Shown here: in pieces, positions 8,389 through 16,634 of the stretch | How positions within the stretch are numbered: position 1 is the first letter of the stretch | How the letters are laid out: each line of letters opens with the position of its first letter | Source: Candidatus Arcticimaribacter sp. | GTDB lineage: Bacteria > Bacteroidota > Bacteroidia > Flavobacteriales > Flavobacteriaceae | Direction of reading: 5' to 3' | DNA length: 52,853 nt | NCBI GenBank assembly: GCA_011526265.1 | Contig: WTJN01000034.1 | Coordinates: 1 to 52,853 of the forward strand | The notes under the pieces: generated by a model | What the model was told of the DNA's origin: nothing | The model's input: only the letters and a program-made list of their open reading frames with translations | The model's database searches: none | Translations under genes and position numbers: made by a program

Positions 8389-9285
8389 ATGCAATGGGAA
8401 CAGGCGCTTAAACATTATAAAATTTATCTTCGGTTGGAACGCGGCTTGTCTGACAACACCATCAAAAGTTATGCTTTTGACCTCCAAGCGTTCATTGATT
8501 TTTGCACCAACAATACAACCGCAGTAACGCCCATCAATGCAACAAAAGAAGATATACAAGCCTATTTGTATCAAACTGCGCAAACGGTCAATGCCCGGAC
8601 ACAAGCGCGGCAAATATCAGGGTTGAAAAGCTTTTTTAACTACCTGATCATTGAGCATCTCCGCACCTCTTCGCCCATGGAGTTTATCGAAACTCCGAAG
8701 ATAGGCCGAAAGTTGCCGGAAGTGCTGAGTCTGCAACAAATCGACAAAATGATTGCGGTTTTTGATCGAAATAGCCCCCTTGGTCAGCGCAATGTGGCCA
8801 TCCTAGAAATCCTTTATGGCAGCGGATTACGGGTCAGTGAACTCATTCAACTGAGAATCTCCGACATTCATTTTGACGAACAATTATTACTCATCACAGG
8901 AAAAGGAAACAAACAGCGATTGGTGCCCCTAGGCGGGGTTTGTGCGGCGCAATTGACAACCTATTTGGAGAATTTTCGTTCGGCACAAAAAATTGCTCCT
9001 GAAGCGCGCGATATTGTTTTTTTAAATCGTCGAGGTAAAGCGCTCACACGGGCCATGATCTTTACTATTGTGCGACAGGCAGCAGCACGGGCTGGCATCA
9101 AAAAAACAATCAGTCCGCATTCTTTTCGTCATTCCTTTGCAACGCATTTGCTGGAAAATGGTGCAGATTTGCGCTCAATTCAAATCATGATGGGACATGA
9201 AAGCATTACCACCACGGAGGTCTATGTCCATCTCAACACCAAGTTTTTATCCGAAAGTCTCATGACTTTTCACCCGAGGGGCTAA
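8389..9285 (+). CDS. xerD: Site-specific tyrosine recombinase XerD
   Basis: 298 residues, the usual XerC/XerD length. The N-terminal SAM-like DNA-binding domain covers roughly 1-95. The catalytic domain carries all six conserved residues: Arg148, Lys172, His244, Arg247, His270 and the nucleophile Tyr279. The enzyme resolves chromosome dimers at dif during division. There are no flanking att-like repeats or integrase cargo, and the gene sits among housekeeping genes, so it is a chromosomal Xer protein and not an element integrase. It starts two bases after the MBL hydrolase and shares a CTAA palindrome with the stop of the convergent response regulator. Confidence 0.93.
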   Translation: MQWEQALKHYKIYLRLERGLSDNTIKSYAFDLQAFIDFCTNNTTAVTPINATKEDIQAYLYQTAQTVNARTQARQISGLKSFFNYLIIEHLRTSSPMEFIETPKIGRKLPEVLSLQQIDKMIAVFDRNSPLGQRNVAILEILYGSGLRVSELIQLRISDIHFDEQLLLITGKGNKQRLVPLGGVCAAQLTTYLENFRSAQKIAPEARDIVFLNRRGKALTRAMIFTIVRQAAARAGIKKTISPHSFRHSFATHLLENGADLRSIQIMMGHESITTTEVYVHLNTKFLSESLMTFHPRG

Positions 9286-9986
9286 GCATTGACGACCAAT
9301 CGGAAGCCCTCTCCATGGATGTTGAGGATTTCGACATTTTGGTCTTGCTTGAGGTATTTTCGCAGTTTGGCAATATACACATCCATCGAACGGGAGGTGA
9401 AATAATTGTCATCGCGCCAAATCTTGTTCAGGGCTTTTTCCCTTGGAAGTAAATCGTTGATGTGCAACGCCAAGAGGCGTAAGAGCTGATTTTCTTTAGG
9501 CGACAACTTGACCGGTTTTTCCTCTTTATAGCTCAACAAGCGTAGCTTGGCATTGAGGTTGAATGAACCTATCGCAAATTCCATTTCTTCGGAATCTGGC
9601 GAAGCCACCATGACGCGCCGTCCGAGTATAGATTTTATTTTCGCCAACAGTACTTCCGAGTCAAAGGGCTTGGACAAATAATCGTCTGCGCCAATTTTAA
9701 ACCCTTTCAACACGTCTTCTTTCATGGTTTTGGCGGTGAGAAAAATAAGCGGGATGGTCTCGTTTTTTTCTCTTATTTCTTTGGCTAAGGTAAAACCGTC
9801 TTTGTAGGGCATCATGACATCCAATAAACAAAGATCAAAGTCTTCTTTTTTAAACTTTTCAAACCCTTCGATACCATTTTTTGCCAGGGTTACCTCGTAG
9901 CCATTGATCATCAAATATTCCTTGAGGATATTGCCAAAGTTGGGATCATCTTCGACCAACAATATGCGACGTTGATTTGTTTTCAT
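9282..9986 (-). CDS. OmpR-family response regulator
   Basis: 234 residues. The receiver domain (about 7-120) has the acidic pair Asp13/Asp14, phosphoacceptor Asp56 in LLDVMMP, Thr84 and Lys106. A winged-helix DNA-binding domain follows from about 135, with LSPKENQLLRLL and the terminal MDVYIAKLRKYL recognition region. It lies nine bases downstream of the sensor kinase and is surely its partner. The arrangement resembles RprXY-type systems of Bacteroidota, but the regulon cannot be inferred here. Confidence 0.94.
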   Translation of the reverse strand: MKTNQRRILLVEDDPNFGNILKEYLMINGYEVTLAKNGIEGFEKFKKEDFDLCLLDVMMPYKDGFTLAKEIREKNETIPLIFLTAKTMKEDVLKGFKIGADDYLSKPFDSEVLLAKIKSILGRRVMVASPDSEEMEFAIGSFNLNAKLRLLSYKEEKPVKLSPKENQLLRLLALHINDLLPREKALNKIWRDDNYFTSRSMDVYIAKLRKYLKQDQNVEILNIHGEGFRLVVNA

Positions 9987-9995
9987 AGTTTGGTG

Positions 9996-11567
9996 TTATT
10001 TAGAGATTAAGGGTAGCGCAATCATAAAGGTCGATCCTTTTCTCAGTTTACTTTTTACTTGAATTGTTCCGCGAAAAAATTCGACGATTTTTTTTACATA
10101 AGAAAGCCCCAGTCCGTGTCCTTTGATGTTGTGAATGTTCCCTCCCTGTTCGCGATAAAATTTTTGAAAAATGAGTTGAAGGGTTTCATTGTCCATGCCC
10201 ATGCCTTCATCTTTGACTTCGATGATGATCTGCTGGTTTTCTTGGCGGGTGCGCACTTCAATAATGGGCGACCCTTCGGAGTATTTTATAGCGTTGTCCA
10301 GGAGGTTGATCACCACGTTTGTAAAATGACTGCTGTGGCCCATGACCTGGTCGTTGGAAGCTTCAAAGTGCTTGTAAATCATCCCTGCCCGATTTTGAAC
10401 AATCAGTGCCACATGGCTAATGGCTTCCTCTATCAGGGCATGAACACTGACGGGGGTTAGCTCAATGGGCGTGGTTCCGCGTTCGAGTTGAGAGATCATC
10501 AATACCGTTTCGATTTGGTCTTGCATGCGCTTGTTTTCTTCTCGCATCATCTTCAAATAACGCGCCACTTTTTTTTCATCTTTAATATTGACCGGATTCT
10601 CAATGGCATCGATGGCCAAATTAATCGTTGCGATTGGGGTCTTAAATTCGTGCGACATATTGTTGATGAAGTCTGATTTGATTTCTGAAATTTTCTTCTG
10701 CTGAAGAATTTGATATAAAGAAATTCCACACAAAACAATGATGAGTAAGGTGAGCAAAAAGGACAAGCTGGCCACCCCCACAATGGAAGAACGAACAAAA
10801 CGCTTTTTCTCGGGAAAAGTCACCACCAAATCGTAGATGCTCGTACCATCGTTTTTTACAAAAATGGGGATATTGTACTGTTGTCCCTCGGGAATTTCAC
10901 TGTAATCTGTGGAACTAATTTTGGTCGCCAACCCTTCACTCAAAACCACAAAATCAAAGGGTATATTGATGTTGCGTTGTAAAAAAGCATCCTTCAATAG
11001 ATCTTCGAGTTCGTAGGCATCGAGTCGTTTGTGGATGGGAAAAGTATTGGCGATATTGGAAAAAAATGATGCAAACGTGGCTTTTTCAAACGCATTGATT
11101 CGCTGAATACGTTCAAATTTTTGTGTAGAAAAAGTACGTCGATTTTCGCGATCAAAGGCCTCTTTAAAAATGCGTTTGGTTTGCATGCCCTTAAAATCAG
11201 AAACCTGTGTAAACTCCCCCGCGCTTCCAGGAATGGGGATGGTGTAGTCCTCCTGCAAAATCCCAAAGGTTAATAGCGAGGAGAGGTTCGATTCATCGTC
11301 GCTATCGTAGAAAATAAAATTCCCCAAAAGCGATGAGTCTGAGGAAGGAAGACTGTCGGTGAGTTGTTCAAAAGTTTCAATATAATCCAACAATTCGTTG
11401 TCCTGAATGTCTTTTGAAACCGCACTGAGAGAGGCTTGAACCGCCATGGAAAATTCTTCCTCGCGGTTGTCAACAGCAGTATAGATGAAATACCATTGAA
11501 TCCAGATGATCCCCCCCACGGAGAGGATCATAAAAATCATCAAGGCCAAAAAATATTGTTTTTTCAT
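9996..11567 (-). CDS. Membrane sensor histidine kinase
   Basis: 523 residues. TM1 is at about 5-28 and TM2 at about 260-285, framing a periplasmic sensor region of about 230 residues that I cannot assign to a known domain. The cytoplasmic part has the dimerisation/phosphoacceptor motif MSHEFKTP with His306, an N box around NLLDNAIKYS, and the G1 and G2 glycine motifs DEGMGM and GHGLGLSYV. No HAMP or PAS domain is evident between TM2 and the H box. It is cotranscribed with the downstream regulator. A CACCTTTG, one mismatch from the -7 consensus, lies upstream of the start. Confidence 0.93.
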   Translation of the reverse strand: MKKQYFLALMIFMILSVGGIIWIQWYFIYTAVDNREEEFSMAVQASLSAVSKDIQDNELLDYIETFEQLTDSLPSSDSSLLGNFIFYDSDDESNLSSLLTFGILQEDYTIPIPGSAGEFTQVSDFKGMQTKRIFKEAFDRENRRTFSTQKFERIQRINAFEKATFASFFSNIANTFPIHKRLDAYELEDLLKDAFLQRNINIPFDFVVLSEGLATKISSTDYSEIPEGQQYNIPIFVKNDGTSIYDLVVTFPEKKRFVRSSIVGVASLSFLLTLLIIVLCGISLYQILQQKKISEIKSDFINNMSHEFKTPIATINLAIDAIENPVNIKDEKKVARYLKMMREENKRMQDQIETVLMISQLERGTTPIELTPVSVHALIEEAISHVALIVQNRAGMIYKHFEASNDQVMGHSSHFTNVVINLLDNAIKYSEGSPIIEVRTRQENQQIIIEVKDEGMGMDNETLQLIFQKFYREQGGNIHNIKGHGLGLSYVKKIVEFFRGTIQVKSKLRKGSTFMIALPLISK

Positions 11568-11627
11568 CTATGGTTGAATGCTTCACAAAGGTGATTATTT
11601 TCCATCAAAACATGTGTTAAGGCAAAC

Positions 11628-12215
11628 TTAAAGCCGCAAAAACTTCTGATGATAAAGGGCGAGTTGGGCTTGGGTTTTTTCCCAATCGATATTTTCGATG
11701 ACCCCGTCAGCCAAGGGTATTTTTTGTTCGTCCGTCCACTGTTGTTTCATTCGGGTGCGCACAGCATCTTCATCCACCTGATCCCTTCGCATAACCCGCT
11801 GCAGTCGCAACGTTTTTGGCGCAACCACCAAAAGTGTAAAATCCGTTTGTTTGTACCCTCCTGTCTCGAATAGAATGGCGGCTTCTTTGACGACATATGG
11901 GGTCTTTTGTTGCCTCACCCAATCCTTGAAATCTGCCCCTACAACAGGATGAACAATGGCGTTGAGTTGCTGTAATTTTTCGGGATGAGCAAAGACCTGT
12001 TGTCCTACATATACCCGGTTGAGTGTCGTTCCCTGATAGGCGGTTGTGCCCAAAAGGGCGATCACCTTTGCCCGCACTTCTTTGTTATTAGACATGAGTG
12101 CTTTTGCCGCTTTATCTGCCTCATAACAAGGCACTTGTTGCTGCTTGAACCAGTCCAATATACGCGACTTTCCGCTGCCGATCCCCCCTGTAAGTCCAAT
12201 TATTTTTGTGCTCAT
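11628..12215 (-). CDS. coaE: Dephospho-CoA kinase
   Basis: 195 residues, normal for CoaE, which phosphorylates the 3' hydroxyl of dephospho-CoA in the last step of coenzyme A synthesis. The P-loop GGIGSGKS is at 10-17, and the substrate-binding EADK motif follows near 32. VKEAAILFETG in the middle is characteristic. The start overlaps the stop of the YbbR-like gene by four bases, so the two are translationally coupled. coaBC, for two earlier CoA steps, is in the same minus-strand block. Confidence 0.94.
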   Translation of the reverse strand: MSTKIIGLTGGIGSGKSRILDWFKQQQVPCYEADKAAKALMSNNKEVRAKVIALLGTTAYQGTTLNRVYVGQQVFAHPEKLQQLNAIVHPVVGADFKDWVRQQKTPYVVKEAAILFETGGYKQTDFTLLVVAPKTLRLQRVMRRDQVDEDAVRTRMKQQWTDEQKIPLADGVIENIDWEKTQAQLALYHQKFLRL

Positions 12216-13177
12216 TTTTCTCGAATCAAGTATTCAATTTCGGTGGGTGTCCATCGGAGGTTTTTGATGTTGTCCGGGGCTTTAAAAAGCCGAAGGCTAA
12301 GCGTGCGGTTTTTGCTTTTTTCAATTTCTGAAAAATCCACCCCTAATTCAATGGCCGTAGGATCTAATGTTTTTAGGATTTCTAAGGGGGCAGATAGCGT
12401 CACTTCCACCGTTTCGGGGTAAAGTTTAAGTACTTTTCCTGTTGGGGTGTTTTTTAAGCGCACAGGAACCGTAAACTGCTGCTCTGAGAATCGGTCGACG
12501 TCAACTTGCATTGCAATGACAGTTTGCAATGCACTCACCCGTAGGGGCAAAAATGGGAGCGCTACGGAGGTCTGAAAACTTTCTTTAATCGTTTGATCAC
12601 TAGAAAATAGCGGTGTTATTGTGTTGATATTGTCGACAACAGACTTTGGCCCTGAAAGATCGATACTATCGGGAGAAAAAGTCACCGATACCGCTGAATA
12701 ACCAAGCGCTAGGGGAATTTGAGGAGTTACAACAGGAACGCGTTTGGTGTATTGTTGTTGATAATCAAACTCTACCGTGGTGGGAAAATAATTGATGATT
12801 TGTGTATCTCCCAACAGCTGTTCTTGCAACGACTGAAATTGGGCGCCCAAAGGCAACTCCGCCTTTCCATCCAAAAATTTTGCAGCAGTCATATCAACGT
12901 CTAGTGTATTATTTATCCATGTATAATACAAGAATTGAAAGCCCGTAGCGCTCAGGGTGGCCTCAACTTTTATGGGGGCGTTTAACAGTGGAATAACTTC
13001 TGTAGGAAGCTTCTGCAGAGTCAATTCCAGCGTGATGACTTCGGTGTAGGTACGCGAAAATTTAGACGCAAACCAGAAGAAAAACGAGAGAACAAGAAAA
13101 AAGAGAAAATACTTGGTCCGCCCTTTTTCTCGCGACGCCTTTTGAAGGGCCGTAAAAATGGACGGATCTTTTTTCAT
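12212..13177 (-). CDS. YbbR/CdaR-like membrane-anchored protein
   Basis: 321 residues with one N-terminal membrane helix at about 23-40 (FLFFLVLSFFFWFASKF) and an extracytoplasmic beta-rich remainder containing at least two YbbR-like repeats; a DLSGPKSVVDNI stretch near residue 170 is typical. In Firmicutes the homologue CdaR regulates the diadenylate cyclase CdaA; no cyclase gene is adjacent here. The position between fabI and coaE is the conserved one in flavobacteria. The role in Bacteroidota is not known. Confidence 0.8.
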   Translation of the reverse strand: MKKDPSIFTALQKASREKGRTKYFLFFLVLSFFFWFASKFSRTYTEVITLELTLQKLPTEVIPLLNAPIKVEATLSATGFQFLYYTWINNTLDVDMTAAKFLDGKAELPLGAQFQSLQEQLLGDTQIINYFPTTVEFDYQQQYTKRVPVVTPQIPLALGYSAVSVTFSPDSIDLSGPKSVVDNINTITPLFSSDQTIKESFQTSVALPFLPLRVSALQTVIAMQVDVDRFSEQQFTVPVRLKNTPTGKVLKLYPETVEVTLSAPLEILKTLDPTAIELGVDFSEIEKSKNRTLSLRLFKAPDNIKNLRWTPTEIEYLIREK

Positions 13178-13192
13178 GGTCGTAATGCTGCT

Positions 13193-14002
13193 TTATTGCA
13201 ACGCATCAATCACCTCTTGACTAACACCTGTGGTAGAGAAACCGCCGTCGTGAAAAAGGTTTTGCATGGTCACTTTTCGAGTGAAATCAGAAAACATCAT
13301 CACGGTATAGTTGGCGCATTCTTCGGCGGTGGCATTCCCCAAGGGAGAAGTTTTTTCCGCATAGGTCAAAAAGCCGTCCAAACCTTTTACCCCCTGCCCA
13401 GCCGTTGTCAAGGTCGGAGATTGGGAAATGGTATTCACACGTACTTGTTTGTCCTTACCCATGTAATAACCAAAGCTTCGGGCTATGGATTCCAAATAAG
13501 CTTTGTTATCGGCCATATCGTTATAATTTGGAAAAGTACGTTGTGCAGCAATATAACTCAGAGCAACGATGCTCCCCCAAGGTTTCATAGCGTCTTTTTT
13601 GTACAATGTTTGTAGCAATTTGTGAAAAGAAACGGCAGACACATCCCATCCCTTGGTCATCCAATCATGGTTTAGGGCGGTGTAATGTTTTCCTTTTCGC
13701 ACGTTGACAGACATTCCTATCGAATGCAAAACAAAGTCGAGTTGGCCACCCAAATGCTCCATCGCCTGATCGATCAATTGTTCCAAATCTTCCAATGAGG
13801 TTGCATCGGCTGGAATAATGGGGGCATTAATTTTTTCTCCCAGTTCATTGATGGTTCCCATGCGCAGGGCCACAGGGGCATTGGTCAGTACCACTTGGCC
13901 GCCTTCTGCATGCACACGTTCTGCCGTTTTCCAAGCAATGGATTGATGGTCTAATGCACCAAAGATGATGCCTTTCTTCCCTTGTAATAATTGGTGGGAC
14001 AT
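13193..14002 (-). CDS. fabI: Enoyl-[acyl-carrier-protein] reductase (NADH), FabI type
   Basis: 269 residues. It reduces the trans-2-enoyl-ACP at the end of each fatty-acid elongation cycle. The cofactor loop lies in GIIFGALDHQSIAW (11-24), as in the Bacteroidota branch of FabI. The catalytic Tyr160 and Lys167 occur in the Y-x6-K arrangement within NYNDMADNK. LHSIGMS at about 92-98 is also family-typical. A TATATTTA, one base from the -7 consensus, lies in the gap after recN (about 14021-14028), so it may have its own promoter. The next gene, ybbR-like, follows after 15 bases. Confidence 0.95.
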   Translation of the reverse strand: MSHQLLQGKKGIIFGALDHQSIAWKTAERVHAEGGQVVLTNAPVALRMGTINELGEKINAPIIPADATSLEDLEQLIDQAMEHLGGQLDFVLHSIGMSVNVRKGKHYTALNHDWMTKGWDVSAVSFHKLLQTLYKKDAMKPWGSIVALSYIAAQRTFPNYNDMADNKAYLESIARSFGYYMGKDKQVRVNTISQSPTLTTAGQGVKGLDGFLTYAEKTSPLGNATAEECANYTVMMFSDFTRKVTMQNLFHDGGFSTTGVSQEVIDALQ

Positions 14003-14035
14003 ATGTAGTTGGATTTAATTCGCTGTAAATATACG

Positions 14036-15688
14036 CTAATTCAGTAATTCTTTGGCGTGGATGAGGGCGGCCTCACTCATGGTATTCCCGCCCAACATTT
14101 GTGCAATTTCGGTGGTGCGTTCTTCCATAGAAAGTTTTTTTACTTGAGAGGTCGTTGTCCCGCCCTCATCAAATTTAAAAACCTTGTAGTGATGCTTTCC
14201 TTTGGCGGCAACTTGTGGCAGATGGGTGATGGTGATGACTTGCATGTACTGGCTCATCCCCCGCATGATTTCTGCAATCTTGTTTCCAACTTCTCCCGAA
14301 ACCCCCGTGTCAATCTCATCGAAAATAATGGTCGGTAGGGTTTTATACTCCGACAAGATGGCTTTAATGGCCAACATTATACGTGACAATTCCCCGCCAG
14401 AGGCTACTTTTTTTAACGCTCCAAAACCTGTGCCTGCGTTGGCCGAAAAGCCAAAATGCAAGCGTTCATTCCCGTTGGAGTTAAATTGATCGATTGGTTC
14501 TAGGTTCAATTCAAACCGTGCATTGGGCATGCCAAGATGGTGTAGGATTTGGGTCAGCTGTGTTGTCAATTGCGGGATAGCCATCACCCTATTGTTGTGC
14601 AACTTTTCGGCATGGGACTGTAATTGACTTTTCAACCTATTTCCCTCTTGATCTAGCACCAATAAACGCTCTTCCATTCCCTGGGTATCCGTTACTTTTT
14701 GTGCAAGTTCGTCCCGCCGATTTTGCAACTCTTCCACCGAACCTAACTGATGTTTTTGCAACAAATGTTGCAGCTGATGTAAAACAGCATCAACCTCTTC
14801 CAAACGCGCTGGATTGGCTTCTATTTGTTCACTAACTTGTTCTATCTCTTGTGCCAAGTCATTCATCTCAATGACCAAACTATCCATTCGCTCGCTCAAT
14901 GCTTCGTAGAGCGTCCCGTAGCCAACGGTTTTCCCCAACGCGAAGCGCATGGAATTTAGTTGTTCCAGCACCCCCATCTGTTCGTTGTAAAAATGTTGAT
15001 GCACACTTCCCAACTGTTGTTGCAATGCCTCTACATTCGAAAGGGTTTGTGATTCTTCCTCCAATTCGCGCATCATGTTGGGACGAAAATCAATACGGTT
15101 GAGTTCCTCCAGCAAAAACTGATTGTAGTCTTGTTCTTGCACCAACTGGGATTGCTGGGCTTTCAGCTGGGTATACTCTTTTTGGACAGCTTTAAAGGCC
15201 ATCAATAAATCCTGATATTCACCAAGGATCGAACCATTCCCGGCCAATGCATCCAAAACTTCCAGTTGATAATCTTCTTGGGTCAATGAAAGGGTTTGAT
15301 GCTGGGAATGAACGTCGATGAGTTGATCGCCGAGAGCTTGCAATATATCAAGGGTAACTGGGGTGTCGTTGATGAATGCTCTAGATTTTCCAGAGGGTAC
15401 GATTTCTCGTCGAATACTGGTGATTGGGCTATAGTCCAAGTCATGTTTGTCGAAAAAATGGTTTAAATCGTAATCGCGAAGAGAAAAAGTGGCATCGACA
15501 AAACATTTCTTGGTGCTGTCTTTAAGGGCGGATAGATCCGCACGTTTGCCCAATACAAGGGCCAAACCCCCAATCAAAATAGACTTTCCAGCGCCGGTTT
15601 CACCAGTGATGGAAGACATTCCCTTGGAAAAATTAATTTCCAAATGGCTAATCAAAGCATAATTGGAGATGTTGAGTTCTGTCAGCAC
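14036..15688 (-). CDS. recN: DNA repair protein RecN
   Basis: SMC-like ATPase for double-strand break repair, 550 residues from GTG 15688. This start is preferred over the upstream TTG at 15712 because family members begin directly with the LTELNISNYALI strand, and because the TTG falls inside a good -7 promoter box (15710-15717). The Walker A motif GETGAGKS lies near residues 30-37, the Walker B motif IIFDEIDTGVSG near 450, and a long coiled-coil region rich in Q, E and L occupies roughly 150-370. The signature region ASGGELSRIMLAIK precedes Walker B. It has its own promoter between DUF4835 and recN. Confidence 0.94.
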   Translation of the reverse strand: MLTELNISNYALISHLEINFSKGMSSITGETGAGKSILIGGLALVLGKRADLSALKDSTKKCFVDATFSLRDYDLNHFFDKHDLDYSPITSIRREIVPSGKSRAFINDTPVTLDILQALGDQLIDVHSQHQTLSLTQEDYQLEVLDALAGNGSILGEYQDLLMAFKAVQKEYTQLKAQQSQLVQEQDYNQFLLEELNRIDFRPNMMRELEEESQTLSNVEALQQQLGSVHQHFYNEQMGVLEQLNSMRFALGKTVGYGTLYEALSERMDSLVIEMNDLAQEIEQVSEQIEANPARLEEVDAVLHQLQHLLQKHQLGSVEELQNRRDELAQKVTDTQGMEERLLVLDQEGNRLKSQLQSHAEKLHNNRVMAIPQLTTQLTQILHHLGMPNARFELNLEPIDQFNSNGNERLHFGFSANAGTGFGALKKVASGGELSRIMLAIKAILSEYKTLPTIIFDEIDTGVSGEVGNKIAEIMRGMSQYMQVITITHLPQVAAKGKHHYKVFKFDEGGTTTSQVKKLSMEERTTEIAQMLGGNTMSEAALIHAKELLN

Positions 15689-15709
15689 GTGATAAAAGAT
15701 TCTTTCAAT

Positions 15710-15740
15710 CAAAGATACACGCCCCTTAGCGCATCACAAA
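15710..15740 (-). promoter_or_regulatory. Bacteroidota-type promoter of recN
   Basis: Read on the minus strand: TTTG (15740-15737), 19 bases, then TATCTTTG (15717-15710). This matches the Bacteroidota primary sigma pattern TTTG-N~19-TAnnTTTG exactly. It lies 21 bases before GTG 15688 and within the short gap after the DUF4835 stop. Confidence 0.75.
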
Positions 15741-15751
15741 GAAAAAAGATA

Positions 15752-16633
15752 TTATTTCAACCGCTTCCACTTGGGGCCAAAAAATGGCGCAATGCGGTTG
15801 AGTGTTGCTTGGGTTCTAGACAATTCTATGTCTGGTCCAGCAGTAAACAAATCGACGATTTCGTCTGATTTTGCATCAAAAAAAGTTTGCAGCAACAAGG
15901 CATTAGGACGACGATTGTACAGCGGATGAAAAAGCTCCAAAGCATCCATAACTCCTTGTTTTCCTTGCAAGGTGTTTTGTTCCATAAGGTCCATGCCATT
16001 ACGGTGATAGTTGTACTGCACTTGGCGGTATTCTCTGAATGTATTGGACAGTAGGGTGTCGATCAACCAAAAACGATTGCGGTTCCCATCTCGCTGATTC
16101 CAGCCTTTCATGGTATTTTGCTGGGCCAAGATCATGACTTGTTGAGCCGCCTTAAAATGCTGAGTTCCGGCGCGTAGACCGAAGCTATCGGCCTCCATCC
16201 CTAACGCAATATAAACATAGAAGCTAATGAGGGAGATTAGATTGGATTCATAGGTCGCTGGATTGAAGAACAAAGGCTGGTATTCTTGGTACCCAAAGAC
16301 GATATCTTTATCCAAAAAATTAAATAAAGGGGTGTAATAATTGGTTCCAAACACGGGTCGTTCAACCTGCACCTGAAGCGTTCCCTCAAAACGCGACCCG
16401 GAGTAAGCTGTGAGATTCAAAATCATACTGCAGCGCACTCTTTCTTGGGCGGGTAAATCTTCATCGGTCCAAGCATTGGCGTTTAAAAATTCGTTTAGCG
16501 AACGCTCAAGGGTTTCAAATATTTGTTGATTGGTCTGGTTGACAAATTCGGCATTTACCACAAAACGCCCCTCGATGGATTGCCCAAAGACCAAGCTGCT
16601 TGTCAGTAAAAAAAGAAGATTCAGGTAACGCAT
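15752..16633 (-). CDS. DUF4835 family exported protein
   Basis: 293 residues from ATG 16633, which starts a clear signal peptide (hydrophobic LLFLLTSSLVFG, then Q); the open frame upstream of this ATG lies inside coaBC and has no support. The mature part has the DUF4835 features: VVNAEFVNQTNQQIFETLE near the N-terminus and an aromatic NYYTPLFNFLDKD block. The family is restricted to Bacteroidota and sits between coaBC and recN, as here. It starts one base after the coaBC stop. It is predicted periplasmic; the function is unknown. Confidence 0.9.
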   Translation of the reverse strand: MRYLNLLFLLTSSLVFGQSIEGRFVVNAEFVNQTNQQIFETLERSLNEFLNANAWTDEDLPAQERVRCSMILNLTAYSGSRFEGTLQVQVERPVFGTNYYTPLFNFLDKDIVFGYQEYQPLFFNPATYESNLISLISFYVYIALGMEADSFGLRAGTQHFKAAQQVMILAQQNTMKGWNQRDGNRNRFWLIDTLLSNTFREYRQVQYNYHRNGMDLMEQNTLQGKQGVMDALELFHPLYNRRPNALLLQTFFDAKSDEIVDLFTAGPDIELSRTQATLNRIAPFFGPKWKRLK

Positions 16634-16634
16634 G

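Noticed and set aside
8389-9285. Tyrosine recombinase as the integrase of a mobile element
   Set aside because: Length and motifs fit chromosomal XerD, no att-like repeats or cargo are near, and neighbours are housekeeping genes.
12719-13615. Plus-strand open frames opposite the YbbR-like gene and fabI
   Set aside because: They are antisense to well-supported genes and show no protein motifs.
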